This document shows positions 1 through 8,018 of a DNA stretch of 64,000 nucleotides, in pieces. Source of the stretch: Pseudarthrobacter psychrotolerans (GTDB taxonomy: Bacteria > Actinomycetota > Actinomycetes > Actinomycetales > Micrococcaceae); NCBI RefSeq assembly GCF_009911795.1, contig NZ_CP047898.1:1736001-1800000 (forward strand), written 5' to 3'. The translations under genes were made by a program, and so were the position numbers. The first letter of the stretch is position 1, and each line of letters starts with the position of its first letter. The notes beneath the pieces are model-generated. The model did not search any database. It had not been told where the DNA came from and saw nothing but the letters and a program-made list of their open reading frames with translations.

Positions 1-1
1 G

Positions 2-628
2 GGCAAGCTGATCGCGGCCAAGCTGGGCATCGCTGCGGACAAGATCGAATGGTCCGAAACTGTTTCAGCCAACCGCGAGCCCTTCATCGAGCAGGGCAAG
101 GTGGACCTTGTCATTGCCACGTACACCATCAATGACAAGCGCAAGCAGGTTGTCAGCTTCGCTGGCCCGTACTACGAGGCCGGCCAGGCGCTGATGGTGA
201 ACAAGGACAACACCTCCATCACCAAGCCTGAAGACGTCGCGGGCAAGAAGGTCTGCTCAGTGACCGGTTCAACGCCTGCCGCCACCATCGTGGACAAATA
301 TAAGGCCGAGCTCGTTCCGGCAGCCACCTACTCCGCCTGCCTTGAGCCGCTGCGCAACAAGCAGGTTGAAGCCATCACCACGGACAACGTGATCCTGGCC
401 GGCTTTGTGGACAAGGAACCGGACGCCTTCAAGCTGGCCTCGGATCAGACCTTCACCAAGGAGCCGTACGGCATCGGCCTGAAGAAGGATGACACAGAGT
501 TCCGGACCTGGATCAACGACCAGCTCGAGGCGTTTGGCAAGGACGGGTCCTACAAGAAGGCCTGGGAAGCAACGGCAGGTTCGGTCATCAAGACCGCCCC
601 TGAACTTCCTGCCATCAACCGCTACTAG
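2..628 (+). CDS. gluB: glutamate-type ABC transporter substrate-binding protein (5' end outside window)
   Basis: Extracytoplasmic solute-binding protein (family 3) that would deliver glutamate or a similar polar amino acid to the two permeases downstream. The frame is open from base 2, so the signal peptide and lipobox lie outside the window; the GTG at 101 is internal. Visible are the family-3 core around EPFIEQGKVDLVIAT, the hinge segment GKKVCSVTGSTPA and the ligand-loop region with SACLEPLRNKQVEAI. About 208 residues are present of the usual 270-300. It lies 94 bases before the permease and in the same direction, as in gluABCD operons. The specificity is inferred from family resemblance and gene order only. 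Confidence 0.9.
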   Translation, partial: GKLIAAKLGIAADKIEWSETVSANREPFIEQGKVDLVIATYTINDKRKQVVSFAGPYYEAGQALMVNKDNTSITKPEDVAGKKVCSVTGSTPAATIVDKYKAELVPAATYSACLEPLRNKQVEAITTDNVILAGFVDKEPDAFKLASDQTFTKEPYGIGLKKDDTEFRTWINDQLEAFGKDGSYKKAWEATAGSVIKTAPELPAINRY

Positions 629-722
629 GTAGCCACGGCGGCTTCCGGGGAATTCGTTGAACGCGTTCCCCGGAAGCCGCCAGCCTGCTTTTTGACCCCC
701 TACGCCAGAGCCGAAGGATCCT

Positions 723-1373
723 ATGGAAGTCATCATTGAAAACCTCCCCCTTTATTGGGAAGGCCTTCTCCGCACCCTTTTCCTGTCCGTCGTCTCCGGG
801 ATCATCGCCCTTATCCTCGGAACACTCCTGGCAGCAGCCCGTGTCTCCCCCGTTGCGGCCCTCCGGGGATTCAGCACCGTCTACGTGGAAATCCTCCGGA
901 ACACCCCACTGACCATTGCCTTCTTTTTTGCGGCGATCGTCCTGCCCCGCCTCGGCGTGACATTCCAGCAGTTCGAGGTCGCAGCGATCATCGCCCTCAG
1001 CGCCTACACAGCGGCCTTCATCGCCGAAGCAGTCCGCTCAGGCGTTAACAGCGTCCCTCTTGGCCAGGCGGAGGCCGCCCGCAGTATCGGCATGAATTTC
1101 GGCCAGGTCCTGAACCTCATCATCCTGCCGCAGGCGCTTCGGACCGTGATCCCGCCGTTGATCAACATCCTGATTGCCCTCGTCAAGAACTCCTCCGTCG
1201 CCGGCGCGTTCTTTGTCCTGGAACTGTTCGGTTACGGCCGCCAAATGGCCAACGCCAACGGTGACCAGGTCATGGCAGTCCTGCTCGGCGTAGCGTTCTT
1301 CTATCTGCTCCTCACCATTCCGCTGGGCGTCCTTGCCAGCACGGTGGAACGAAAGGTGGCGATTGCCCGATGA
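723..1373 (+). CDS. gluC: amino-acid ABC transporter permease
   Basis: Inner-membrane permease of a polar amino-acid (HisM/GluC) importer, 216 residues with about five transmembrane helices. The cytoplasmic EAA loop that contacts the ATPase is at about residues 117-140 (EAARSIGMNFGQV, then ILPQALRTVIPPL). The ATG at 723 follows an AAGGATC Shine-Dalgarno-like stretch. The stop overlaps the start of the next permease by four bases (ATGA), so the two are translationally coupled. Symbol given from operon order; the substrate is inferred. Confidence 0.92.
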   Translation: MEVIIENLPLYWEGLLRTLFLSVVSGIIALILGTLLAAARVSPVAALRGFSTVYVEILRNTPLTIAFFFAAIVLPRLGVTFQQFEVAAIIALSAYTAAFIAEAVRSGVNSVPLGQAEAARSIGMNFGQVLNLIILPQALRTVIPPLINILIALVKNSSVAGAFFVLELFGYGRQMANANGDQVMAVLLGVAFFYLLLTIPLGVLASTVERKVAIAR

Positions 1374-2206
1374 CTTCAGTCCTCTACGACGTTCCCGGCC
1401 CCAAAGCGCGCCGGGTCTCGCTGATCGGTTCCGTGGTTGGAACCGTGCTGATCCTGGGACTCCTGGCATGGATCGTTATGACTCTCGCCCAGCAGGGCAT
1501 TTTTGAAGGCCGCCGCTGGGCCATCTTCACCCGGGGCGACGTCTGGATGCTGCTCGGCAATGGCCTCGGTGCCACGCTCAGCGCCGCTGCCCTCGCCGCA
1601 GTGATCGCGTTCCCCCTCGGCCTGATGTTCTGCCTGCTGCGCATCTCGCTGGTCGCCTGGATCCGGATTCCCGCCCGCGTGGTCCTGGAATTCCTTCGCG
1701 GCATGCCGGTTGTCCTGATGATGCTCTTCGTCCTGCTCGTATTCGGGACGAGTTCCTTCGTCGCAGTGGTGACGGGGCTCGTCCTCTACAACACCGCTAT
1801 CTTCGCGGAGATCATCCGGGCCGGCATCCAATCACTGCCGAAGGGACAGCGGGAGGCGGGCCTGACCATCGGCCTGACCAGCTTCCAGTCCCGGATGCTC
1901 ATCGAACTGCCGCAGGCTGTCCGCCGCATGATGCCATCGCTGGTCGCGCAACTGGTGGTGCTCCTCAAGGACACCTCCCTGGGCTACATCGTGGCGTACG
2001 GCGAACTCCTGCGGGCAGTGCAGGTCATGGCGGACTTCCTCGGGAACGCGTTCCTGTTCCCCATCTTCTTCGTCGCCGCCGCCATTTACATTGTGATCAA
2101 CATCACCGTGTCCCGCATCGCAATCTGGATCGAGCGTCGGGGCTCCACGAAGGTGGCCGGCGGCGTGGCCAAAGCTCCAACCGCCGTCGTCGCACCGGTC
2201 AAGTAG
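1370..2206 (+). CDS. gluD: amino-acid ABC transporter permease, second subunit
   Basis: Second permease of the same importer, 278 residues. It has a cytoplasmic N-terminal tail of about 20 residues before the first helix and an EAA loop near residues 158-185 (EAGLTIGLTSFQSRM, ELPQAVRRMMPSL). The longer N-terminus and a charged C-terminal tail match GluD-type subunits. Overlaps gluC by four bases. A strong hairpin follows the stop, ending the operon. The ATP-binding subunit (gluA) is not in the window and probably lies upstream. Confidence 0.92.
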   Translation: MTSVLYDVPGPKARRVSLIGSVVGTVLILGLLAWIVMTLAQQGIFEGRRWAIFTRGDVWMLLGNGLGATLSAAALAAVIAFPLGLMFCLLRISLVAWIRIPARVVLEFLRGMPVVLMMLFVLLVFGTSSFVAVVTGLVLYNTAIFAEIIRAGIQSLPKGQREAGLTIGLTSFQSRMLIELPQAVRRMMPSLVAQLVVLLKDTSLGYIVAYGELLRAVQVMADFLGNAFLFPIFFVAAAIYIVINITVSRIAIWIERRGSTKVAGGVAKAPTAVVAPVK

Positions 2207-2224
2207 TCACATCCCGCACAACAT

Positions 2225-2259
2225 CGAAGGGTCCGCAGCTTCCGGCTGCGGACCCTTCG
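2225..2259. terminator. bidirectional hairpin terminator between gluD and dapE
   Basis: Perfect 15-bp inverted repeat CGAAGGGTCCGCAGC / GCTGCGGACCCTTCG with a five-base loop, between two convergent genes. No long T-run on either side, as is common in GC-rich actinobacteria. Confidence 0.8.
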
Positions 2260-2271
2260 ACGTTCCCTGCC

Positions 2272-3408
2272 TTACGCCGCCAGCCAGCTCCGCAATGCCC
2301 GAAGGCACTCCCGGATGGCGTCGGAATCAACGTGCTCGTTGTCCTTGTGGGCCAGCAGCGGGTCGCCGGGGCCGAAGTTCACAGCCGGGATCCCCAGTTC
2401 ACTGAACCGCGCGACGTCGGTCCAGCCGTATTTTGGTTTCGGCTCCGCTCCGACGGCGGCCACGAAGGACGCGGCGGCAGGGTGGTTCAGTCCCGGGCGT
2501 GCGCCAGCGGCTGCGTCGGTGCGCACCACGTCGAAGCCCGCCAGAAGGTCCCGGACATGCGCCTCCGCCTGGTCCGGCGTCTTGTCGGGTGCGAAGCGGT
2601 AGTTGATCTCCACCACGCACCGGTCCGGGATGACGTTGCCTGCGGTGCCGCCGTTGATCTTCACGGCGTTGAGGCTCTCTCGGTAGTCGAGGCCGTCCAC
2701 GTTGATGGTCTGTGGTTCGTACGCTGCCAGCCGGGCAAGGATGGGCGCCGCCGCGTGGATGGCGTTGCTGCCCATCCACGCCCGCGCGGAGTGTGCTGCC
2801 TCGCCTACCGTGGTGGCCTCAAAACGGCTGGTGCCGTTACAGCCACCCTCGACGGTGCCATGGGTCGGCTCCAGGAGGATGGCAAAGTCGCCGCCCAGGA
2901 GGCTGCCGTAGTTGCGGACCAGGCGGCCCAGGCCACTCTTGACGGCTTCCACTTCCTCGTGGTCGTAGAACACAAAGGTGACGTCCCGCCGGGGCGTCGC
3001 GCCGCCGTCGAACATGGTGGCCGCCAGCGCGAGCTGCACGGCGACGCCGCCTTTCATGTCCGTCGCGCCGCGCCCGTAGAGCGCGCCCTCCCCCGGGACA
3101 CCGGATTCCCAGGTGGACGGAACGGTTCCCCGAGCGCCTTCGGTCACCGGCAACGGGACCGTATCCAGGTGTCCGGCGAGGATGACGCGTTCGGCCCTGC
3201 CCAGTTCCGTTCGGGCGATGATGGAGTCACCGTCGCGGACCACATAGAGCTCGGGGATGGCCCGCAGCGCCACCTCGACGGCGTCAGCCAGTTCCGTCTC
3301 GTTCCCGGACACACTGTTGATGTCCATCAGGGCGGCGGTCAGCACGGAGACATCCTGACGGAGGTCCAAAGGCGCGGTGATCGATTCAGGGGCGGTTTCG
3401 GCAGTCAC
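2272..3408 (-). CDS. dapE: succinyl-diaminopimelate desuccinylase
   Basis: M20-family zinc peptidase that removes succinate from N-succinyl-LL-diaminopimelate in lysine and peptidoglycan synthesis. 378 residues, GTG start. Metal and catalytic motifs are visible: ILAGHLDTVP (zinc His and nearby Asp, about 78-87), GRGATDMKGG (bridging Asp, about 112-121), DHEEVEA (catalytic and metal Glu, about 150-156), and a C-terminal FGPGDPLLAHKDNE with the last zinc His. It diverges from dapD across only 50 bases, and dapC lies 7 kb away, so most of the succinylase branch is in this window. Confidence 0.95.
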   Translation of the reverse strand: MTAETAPESITAPLDLRQDVSVLTAALMDINSVSGNETELADAVEVALRAIPELYVVRDGDSIIARTELGRAERVILAGHLDTVPLPVTEGARGTVPSTWESGVPGEGALYGRGATDMKGGVAVQLALAATMFDGGATPRRDVTFVFYDHEEVEAVKSGLGRLVRNYGSLLGGDFAILLEPTHGTVEGGCNGTSRFEATTVGEAAHSARAWMGSNAIHAAAPILARLAAYEPQTINVDGLDYRESLNAVKINGGTAGNVIPDRCVVEINYRFAPDKTPDQAEAHVRDLLAGFDVVRTDAAAGARPGLNHPAAASFVAAVGAEPKPKYGWTDVARFSELGIPAVNFGPGDPLLAHKDNEHVDSDAIRECLRALRSWLAA

Positions 3409-3446
3409 GTTGCCAGTCTAGTTCGAACCCGGTGCCCGCCTCTCGA

Positions 3447-3452
3447 TAGACT
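3447..3452 (+). promoter_or_regulatory. -10 box of a leaderless dapD promoter
   Basis: TAGACT exactly six bases before the dapD ATG, with only GGGGCC between. This TANNNT-N6-start layout is the hallmark of leaderless mRNAs in actinobacteria. The same spacing recurs in front of galE, the 11155 gene, the 47512 lipoprotein and the 58164 gene. Confidence 0.6.
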
Positions 3453-3458
3453 GGGGCC

Positions 3459-4499
3459 ATGACTGAGACTGCTACTTCCGCCGCGCCCGAGAACCAAAAC
3501 ACAACTTCCGAAGCCCGCTCCGCCTACGGCTTCGGCTTGGCAACCATCGCTACTGCCGCGGCCGGGGAAAATGCTGAAGCCACCGTCCTTGACGTCTGGT
3601 TCCCCGCGCCCGCGCTGGGCGTTGCGGCCGAAAACCTGCGCGCCGTGGAGAACGCGGACGAAACCCTGGTCCAGCTCGCCGAAAGCGGCACCGACGCGGA
3701 CCGGGGGACCGAGCAGAAGGTGGTCTTCGTCCAGATCAACCTCGATGAAGCTCCGGCCGACACCGCAGACGCGTACCTCCGCCTGCACCTCCTCTCCCAC
3801 CGGCTGGTCCGGCCCAACACCATCAACCTCGATGGCATCTTTGGCAAGCTCCCGAACGTGGTGTGGACCAACTTCGGCCCCGCGTCCGTGGAAGGGTTCG
3901 AGCTGACCCGCGCCAAACTTCGCCGCCGTGGCGCCGTTACCGTCTATGGCGTGGACAAGTTCCCCCGCATGGTGGACTACGTGGTGCCCTCCGGTGTCCG
4001 GATCGCCGACGCCGACCGCGTCCGCCTCGGTGCCCACCTCGCCGAAGGCACCACCGTGATGCACGAAGGCTTTGTGAACTTCAATGCCGGCACCCTGGGC
4101 GCCTCCATGGTGGAAGGCCGCATCTCGGCTGGCGTCGTCGCCGGCGACGGCAGCGATGTGGGAGGCGGCGCGTCGATCATGGGTACCCTCTCCGGAGGCG
4201 GCAAGGAAAAGATCGTCATCGGTGATCGCGTCCTGCTGGGCGCCAACTCCGGCGTCGGCATCAGCGTCGGCGATGACTCCGTGGTGGAGGCAGGCCTCTA
4301 CGTCACCGCTGGAACCCGTGTGCTCGTTCCCGGGCCCAAGAACGAGGATGGCGAGGACACCGCCACGATCGTGAAGGCAGCCGAGCTGTCCGGCGTCCCC
4401 AACCTCCTCTTCCGGCGCAACTCCACCACCGGCGCCGTAGAAGTGTTGCCGCGCAAGGGCCAGACGGTGGAACTCAACGACGCCCTCCACGCCAACTGA
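3459..4499 (+). CDS. dapD: 2,3,4,5-tetrahydropyridine-2,6-dicarboxylate N-succinyltransferase
   Basis: Succinylates tetrahydrodipicolinate, the step that commits to the succinylase branch of diaminopimelate synthesis. 346 residues. The actinobacterial DapD type: an N-terminal alpha/beta domain, then left-handed beta-helix hexapeptide repeats from about residue 185 ([19 protein letters not shown], then [20 protein letters not shown]) and a C-terminal cap. Divergent from dapE and probably leaderless. The next gene starts eight bases after the stop. Confidence 0.95.
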   Translation: MTETATSAAPENQNTTSEARSAYGFGLATIATAAAGENAEATVLDVWFPAPALGVAAENLRAVENADETLVQLAESGTDADRGTEQKVVFVQINLDEAPADTADAYLRLHLLSHRLVRPNTINLDGIFGKLPNVVWTNFGPASVEGFELTRAKLRRRGAVTVYGVDKFPRMVDYVVPSGVRIADADRVRLGAHLAEGTTVMHEGFVNFNAGTLGASMVEGRISAGVVAGDGSDVGGGASIMGTLSGGGKEKIVIGDRVLLGANSGVGISVGDDSVVEAGLYVTAGTRVLVPGPKNEDGEDTATIVKAAELSGVPNLLFRRNSTTGAVEVLPRKGQTVELNDALHAN

Positions 4500-4506
4500 C
4501 CTGTCG

Positions 4507-5364
4507 GTGGCACGTGGTCGCAATTTCGTTCGCCCCACCGTGCTGCTGCTTACCCTGGCGCTGGCGGGCGCCGGCATCTACACGGCGGTCTCCTTCCTGC
4601 AGCGCTCCGAAACCGTGGTCACGGAGCGCTGCACGGCCGACGTCGGGACCCAGAGCACGGAGCTTGCAACGGACCAGGCGGTTAATGCCTCACTGATCAC
4701 AGCGGTGGCGGTGCAGCGTGGGCTGCCTCCCCGGGCAGCCAGCATCGCCCTTGCCACCGCCATGCAGGAATCCAAGCTGCGCAATATCCAGCATGGCGAC
4801 CAGGCCGGCCCGGACTCCCGCGGGCTCTTCCAGCAACGCCCCTCGCAAGGGTGGGGCACCGAAGCCCAGATCATGGATCCGTACTACGCTGCCAATGCCT
4901 TCTACGATGCCCTGGTCAAGATTCCCGGCTACGAGTCCCTGGAGATCACCGACGCCGCCCAGAGCGTCCAGCGCTCGGCCTACCCCCTCGCCTACGCTCA
5001 ACACGAAGATATGAGCCGCTCCTTCGCCTCGGCCCTGACCGGCCAGACGCCCGCCTCCATGCTGTGCACTTTGCGTGCCCCGCAGGAACCGGGCATCCCC
5101 GCCGTCGTCGAGTCCGAGCTCGCCAAGGCCTACGGGCCGCTCGCAACCACCACGGAGAATGAATCCGTCGTGGTGGAAGTTGACGGCACTCAGGCATGGT
5201 CCGTGGCGCATTGGGCAGTTGCCAACGCAAAAGGCCTGGCGGTGACTCGTGTGGACGTTGCCGGCCGTAGCTGGGACCGTGACAATCAGGGCGGCTGGCA
5301 GGAATCCGACGCGCCCGCCGGCCAGGTCCGTATTACTGTGGCACCGGCCGGCACCGGCAGCTGA
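4507..5364 (+). CDS. membrane-anchored protein with lysozyme-like region
   Basis: 285 residues, GTG start directly behind dapD, probably co-transcribed. One N-terminal transmembrane segment (about residues 11-30) puts the rest outside the cell. Residues about 60-180 resemble a lytic-transglycosylase/lysozyme-like fold: an AMQESKLRNI stretch with the Glu after Gln, then SRGLFQQRPSQGWG, a pattern also seen in phage tail lysozymes. No enzyme activity is proven. The tail (about 200-285) has no recognised domain. The last codons overlap a 29-bp tandem repeat. Confidence 0.85.
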   Translation: MARGRNFVRPTVLLLTLALAGAGIYTAVSFLQRSETVVTERCTADVGTQSTELATDQAVNASLITAVAVQRGLPPRAASIALATAMQESKLRNIQHGDQAGPDSRGLFQQRPSQGWGTEAQIMDPYYAANAFYDALVKIPGYESLEITDAAQSVQRSAYPLAYAQHEDMSRSFASALTGQTPASMLCTLRAPQEPGIPAVVESELAKAYGPLATTTENESVVVEVDGTQAWSVAHWAVANAKGLAVTRVDVAGRSWDRDNQGGWQESDAPAGQVRITVAPAGTGS

Positions 5365-5482
5365 CCGCCCGGGTGCTGACCACCGGCAGCTGAACGCCCG
5401 GGTGCTGACCACCGGCAGCTGAACGCCCGGGTGCTGACCACCGGCAGCTGAACGCCCGGGTGCTGATTGCCCGGGTGCTGAC
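5353..5482 (+). repeat. 29-bp tandem repeat over a stop codon
   Basis: About four copies of a 29-bp unit (ACCGGCAGCTGAACGCCCGG + GTGCTGACC) start at 5353, 5382, 5411 and 5440; a half copy (GCCCGGGTGCTGAC) follows at 5469. The first copy contains the TGA stop of the preceding gene and has one change (TGACC instead of TGAAC). No spacers, so not a CRISPR array. Confidence 0.9.
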
Positions 5483-5491
5483 AGCGCAGCT

Positions 5492-6103
5492 TCAGACCAG
5501 GATGTCCACCACGGGCTGGACGTAGCTGCGGAAGAGCTCCGGCGCCGACATGAGGTTATGGCTCATGATGATCTTGTCCGGCTCCAGGTACCACGCCCGC
5601 TGTTCGTTCAGCGGCAGTTCGATGATGGTCAGGGTAAAGTCACGCGAACCCCGGCCTACCTCCAGCAGGCGGTCATCCACCATGTCGCCCAACAGCTGGT
5701 CCGAGCCGCTGGCCACCCGTTCGGCTTCCAGCCTGACGTACTCGCTGCGGCGCTCCCGTGCCCAGGTCAGGGCCGACCCGAAATGCGCCTGCAGGACACG
5801 CTGGAGGGCCGGGGAATTTCCGAATTCGGCAAAATCCGGTGGGGACAGCTCCGGCGAGGTCTGGGGGTGCGCCTTCAGCAGCTGCTCCCACCAGGCTTCC
5901 CATTCGGTTATGAGCGCACTCCGCCCTCCGACGTCGGCGGTGAGGTGCGAGTGGTCTGCATGGCGTATCTTCGGCGCGGCATGCGACAACGCAGGGTGGC
6001 CGGCGCCGTCGAGTCCTGCCGCATCACGGACAAACAGCGCGATCATCAGAGGCCCGGACGTATCCGTGGTGATCTGCCAGCCGGAACCACCTGTGTGATG
6101 CAT
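5492..6103 (-). CDS. hypothetical protein
   Basis: 203 residues, no family recognised. A good GGAGTAGGG Shine-Dalgarno site precedes the ATG. Codon use is like the core genes around it. No signal peptide or membrane segment is evident; it is soluble, rich in Trp and acidic residues (EWEAWWEQLLKAHP near residues 68-81), and ends with an RSYVQPVVDILV segment. Convergent with the preceding dap-linked gene and stands alone as a transcription unit. Confidence 0.75.
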   Translation of the reverse strand: MHHTGGSGWQITTDTSGPLMIALFVRDAAGLDGAGHPALSHAAPKIRHADHSHLTADVGGRSALITEWEAWWEQLLKAHPQTSPELSPPDFAEFGNSPALQRVLQAHFGSALTWARERRSEYVRLEAERVASGSDQLLGDMVDDRLLEVGRGSRDFTLTIIELPLNEQRAWYLEPDKIIMSHNLMSAPELFRSYVQPVVDILV

Positions 6104-6197
6104 CCCTACTCCTCCTGTGGCCTGCCTGTACCGGCCTGACCAGCCGGTTCTGCTTCCCCGGCTCCCAGTCTATTCCCCATGCCACCGGACGGTAATG

Positions 6198-6809
6198 TCA
6201 GGCGGCCAGGCTCTTCAGGTGCCGGTCCAGGACATCATGGCACATCTGTGCCGTCATCCAAGCGGGCTGCAGGAGGGCGTGCATGCACAGCCCGTCCAGC
6301 GTAGCCAGCAGCCTCTCTGCCTCGACCGCCAGCGATTGCTGCCCGTCGCCGGCGTCCGGTACCAGGGCTGTGATGACCTGCCCGACGACGGCCGCCACCT
6401 CCCGGTGGCTCCGATCGGCCTCAGCCGCGAGGAAGGGACGGATCCTGGCCGCGTTCTTGAAGGCCATCCACACACAGGCGTCAACGGCACGTTCCTCGTC
6501 GAGCGGCAGAAATTCGCTCAGCAGGGTTAAAACCGCGTCACGATGCGGGCCGGATCCGGGTTCGCTTGCCGCCATCGCCGGCAATGCCGCCGCGAGCCGG
6601 ACCATGATCCGGTCCACAACGGCGGCAAAGGAATGGCTGAGCAGTTCCTCACTGCCGGCAAAGTAGTGCCGGACGGAACCCACGGCGAGGCCTGCTTCTT
6701 CAGCAACCTCCCGCAGCGAGGCCCGTTCCAGCCCGTCGACGGCGATGATCCTGAAGACCGCGTCAACGATCTCTGCGCGCCGGGCTTCGGCATCAACAAT
6801 TTTGGGCAC
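6198..6809 (-). CDS. TetR-family transcriptional regulator
   Basis: 203 residues, GTG start. The N-terminal TetR helix-turn-helix is clear: AEIVDAVFRIIAVDGLERAS, then LREVAEEAGLAVGSVRHYF at about residues 31-51. The C-terminal ligand domain is not specific. It is divergent from galE over 64 bases that hold a palindrome (see operator), so it may repress itself, galE or both; the target is inferred. Confidence 0.93.
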   Translation of the reverse strand: MPKIVDAEARRAEIVDAVFRIIAVDGLERASLREVAEEAGLAVGSVRHYFAGSEELLSHSFAAVVDRIMVRLAAALPAMAASEPGSGPHRDAVLTLLSEFLPLDEERAVDACVWMAFKNAARIRPFLAAEADRSHREVAAVVGQVITALVPDAGDGQQSLAVEAERLLATLDGLCMHALLQPAWMTAQMCHDVLDRHLKSLAA

Positions 6810-6817
6810 CCCTCTTA

Positions 6818-6838
6818 TTTAGCACACCTGTGCTGAAA
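6818..6838. promoter_or_regulatory. candidate TetR operator
   Basis: The palindrome AGCACACCTGTGCT (6821-6834), extended on both sides as TTT..AAA, sits in the tetR-galE intergenic region 9 bases before the tetR start. Size and position fit an autoregulatory TetR-family operator. Confidence 0.55.
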
Positions 6839-6861
6839 TCCACGCATCCATGGAATTGGGA

Positions 6862-6867
6862 TAGCGT
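6862..6867 (+). promoter_or_regulatory. -10 box of a leaderless galE promoter
   Basis: TAGCGT six bases before the ATG at 6874 (GGGGTC between), the same arrangement as for dapD. Confidence 0.55.
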
Positions 6868-6873
6868 GGGGTC

Positions 6874-7886
6874 ATGAAAATTCTGGTCACAGGTGGCACC
6901 GGGTACATCGGTTCACACACAGTCTTGTCCCTGCAGGAAGCCGGCCACGATGTGGTGGTGATCGATAACCTGGTGAACTCCAGCGAGGAGTCACTGCGCC
7001 GGGTAGCCGAGCTGAGTGGCAAGACCGCGGAATTCCACAACGTTGACCTGGTGGACGAAGCCGCAGTGGAAGGCGTCTTTGCCGCCCACACGATCGACGC
7101 CGTGATCCACTTCGCCGGGCTCAAGGCTGTGGGCGAATCGGTCCGCGAGCCGCTCAAGTACTACTACAACAACCTCGTAGGCACGCTGAACCTGATCCGG
7201 GTTATGGACCGCCACGACGTCCGGTCCATCGTCTTCAGCTCATCCGCCACGGTGTACGGCGAGCACAATCCGATCCCCTACGTGGAAAAGATGGAGATCG
7301 GCGCCAACAACCCGTACGGCCGCACCAAGGAACAGATCGAGGACATCCTCGCCGATCTTGGCGCCGCTGACAGCCGCTGGCACATTGCCCTGCTGCGCTA
7401 CTTCAACCCGGTGGGTGCACACCCGTCAGGCCGCATCGGCGAGGACCCCAGGGCATCCCCAATAACCTGGTGCCCTTCATCGCCCAGGTGGCCGTGGGAC
7501 GCCGTGACAAGCTCATGGTGTTCGGCGGCGACTACGATACCCCGGACGGCACCTGCCTGCGGGACTACATCCATGTGGTGGACCTAGCCGAAGGCCACGT
7601 GGCAGCCCTCAACCACGTTGCGGACCGCTCCGGCGTCTACCGCTGGAACCTTGGCTCCGGGAAGGGGTCCTCGGTCCTGGAGGTCCTGCGGTCCTTCGAG
7701 AAGGCCGTGGGGCAGTCCATCCCCTACGAGGTCACCGGACGCCGCGCGGGCGACCTCCCGGCATTCTGGGCCGACGCCACCTCCGCCCTCGCCGACCTGA
7801 GCTGGTCCACCACCAAGACAGTGGACCAGATGTGTGAGGACCACTGGCGCTGGCAGAAGAACAACCCCCTCGGCTACGACTCCTAG
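6874..7886 (+). pseudogene. galE: UDP-glucose 4-epimerase, one-base frameshift
   Basis: Interconverts UDP-glucose and UDP-galactose. The N-terminal part (from 6874) has the NAD-binding GGTGYIGSH motif, SSSATVYG with catalytic Ser and the NPYGRTKEQIE segment with catalytic Tyr-Lys. The C-terminal part is in another frame (from about 7450 to 7886: NNLVPFIAQVAVGRRDKL to the end). The reading breaks at four C's at 7446-7449; a fifth C would restore GEDPQGIPNN and give a normal 337-residue enzyme. Either a true frameshift or a base-calling error; the latter is likelier given the same pattern elsewhere. Confidence 0.92.
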
Positions 7887-7948
7887 CATCGATTGCTCCG
7901 TAACGGCCTTTTAGGACGCTCAAAACGGCGTTTACGGAGCAATCGATG
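7887..7948. terminator. 62-base palindromic hairpin after galE
   Basis: Outer arms CATCGATTGCTCCGTAA and its complement (17 bp) enclose an inner GGCCTTTT/AAAACGGC near-match. Starts right behind the galE stop. May be a terminator or a dispersed extragenic palindrome. Confidence 0.6.
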
Positions 7949-7956
7949 TTGGTTAA

Positions 7957-7999
7957 CGACGGCGGCCGCCCACCTGTGGAAGGTGGGCGGCCGCCGTCG
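7957..7999. terminator. hairpin terminator of gltA
   Basis: The long GC-rich inverted repeat CGACGGCGGCCGCCCACCT and its complement around GTGGA lie between the convergent ends of galE and gltA, 20 bases from the gltA stop. Confidence 0.8.
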
Positions 8000-8018
8000 T
8001 AATTGAGCCGGTGGGGAT

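Noticed and set aside
2332..3462. 376-codon open frame antisense to dapE
   Set aside because: Shadow of dapE; no ribosome site and no recognisable protein.
5353..5482. CRISPR-like array
   Set aside because: Units are directly adjacent with no spacers; a plain tandem repeat.
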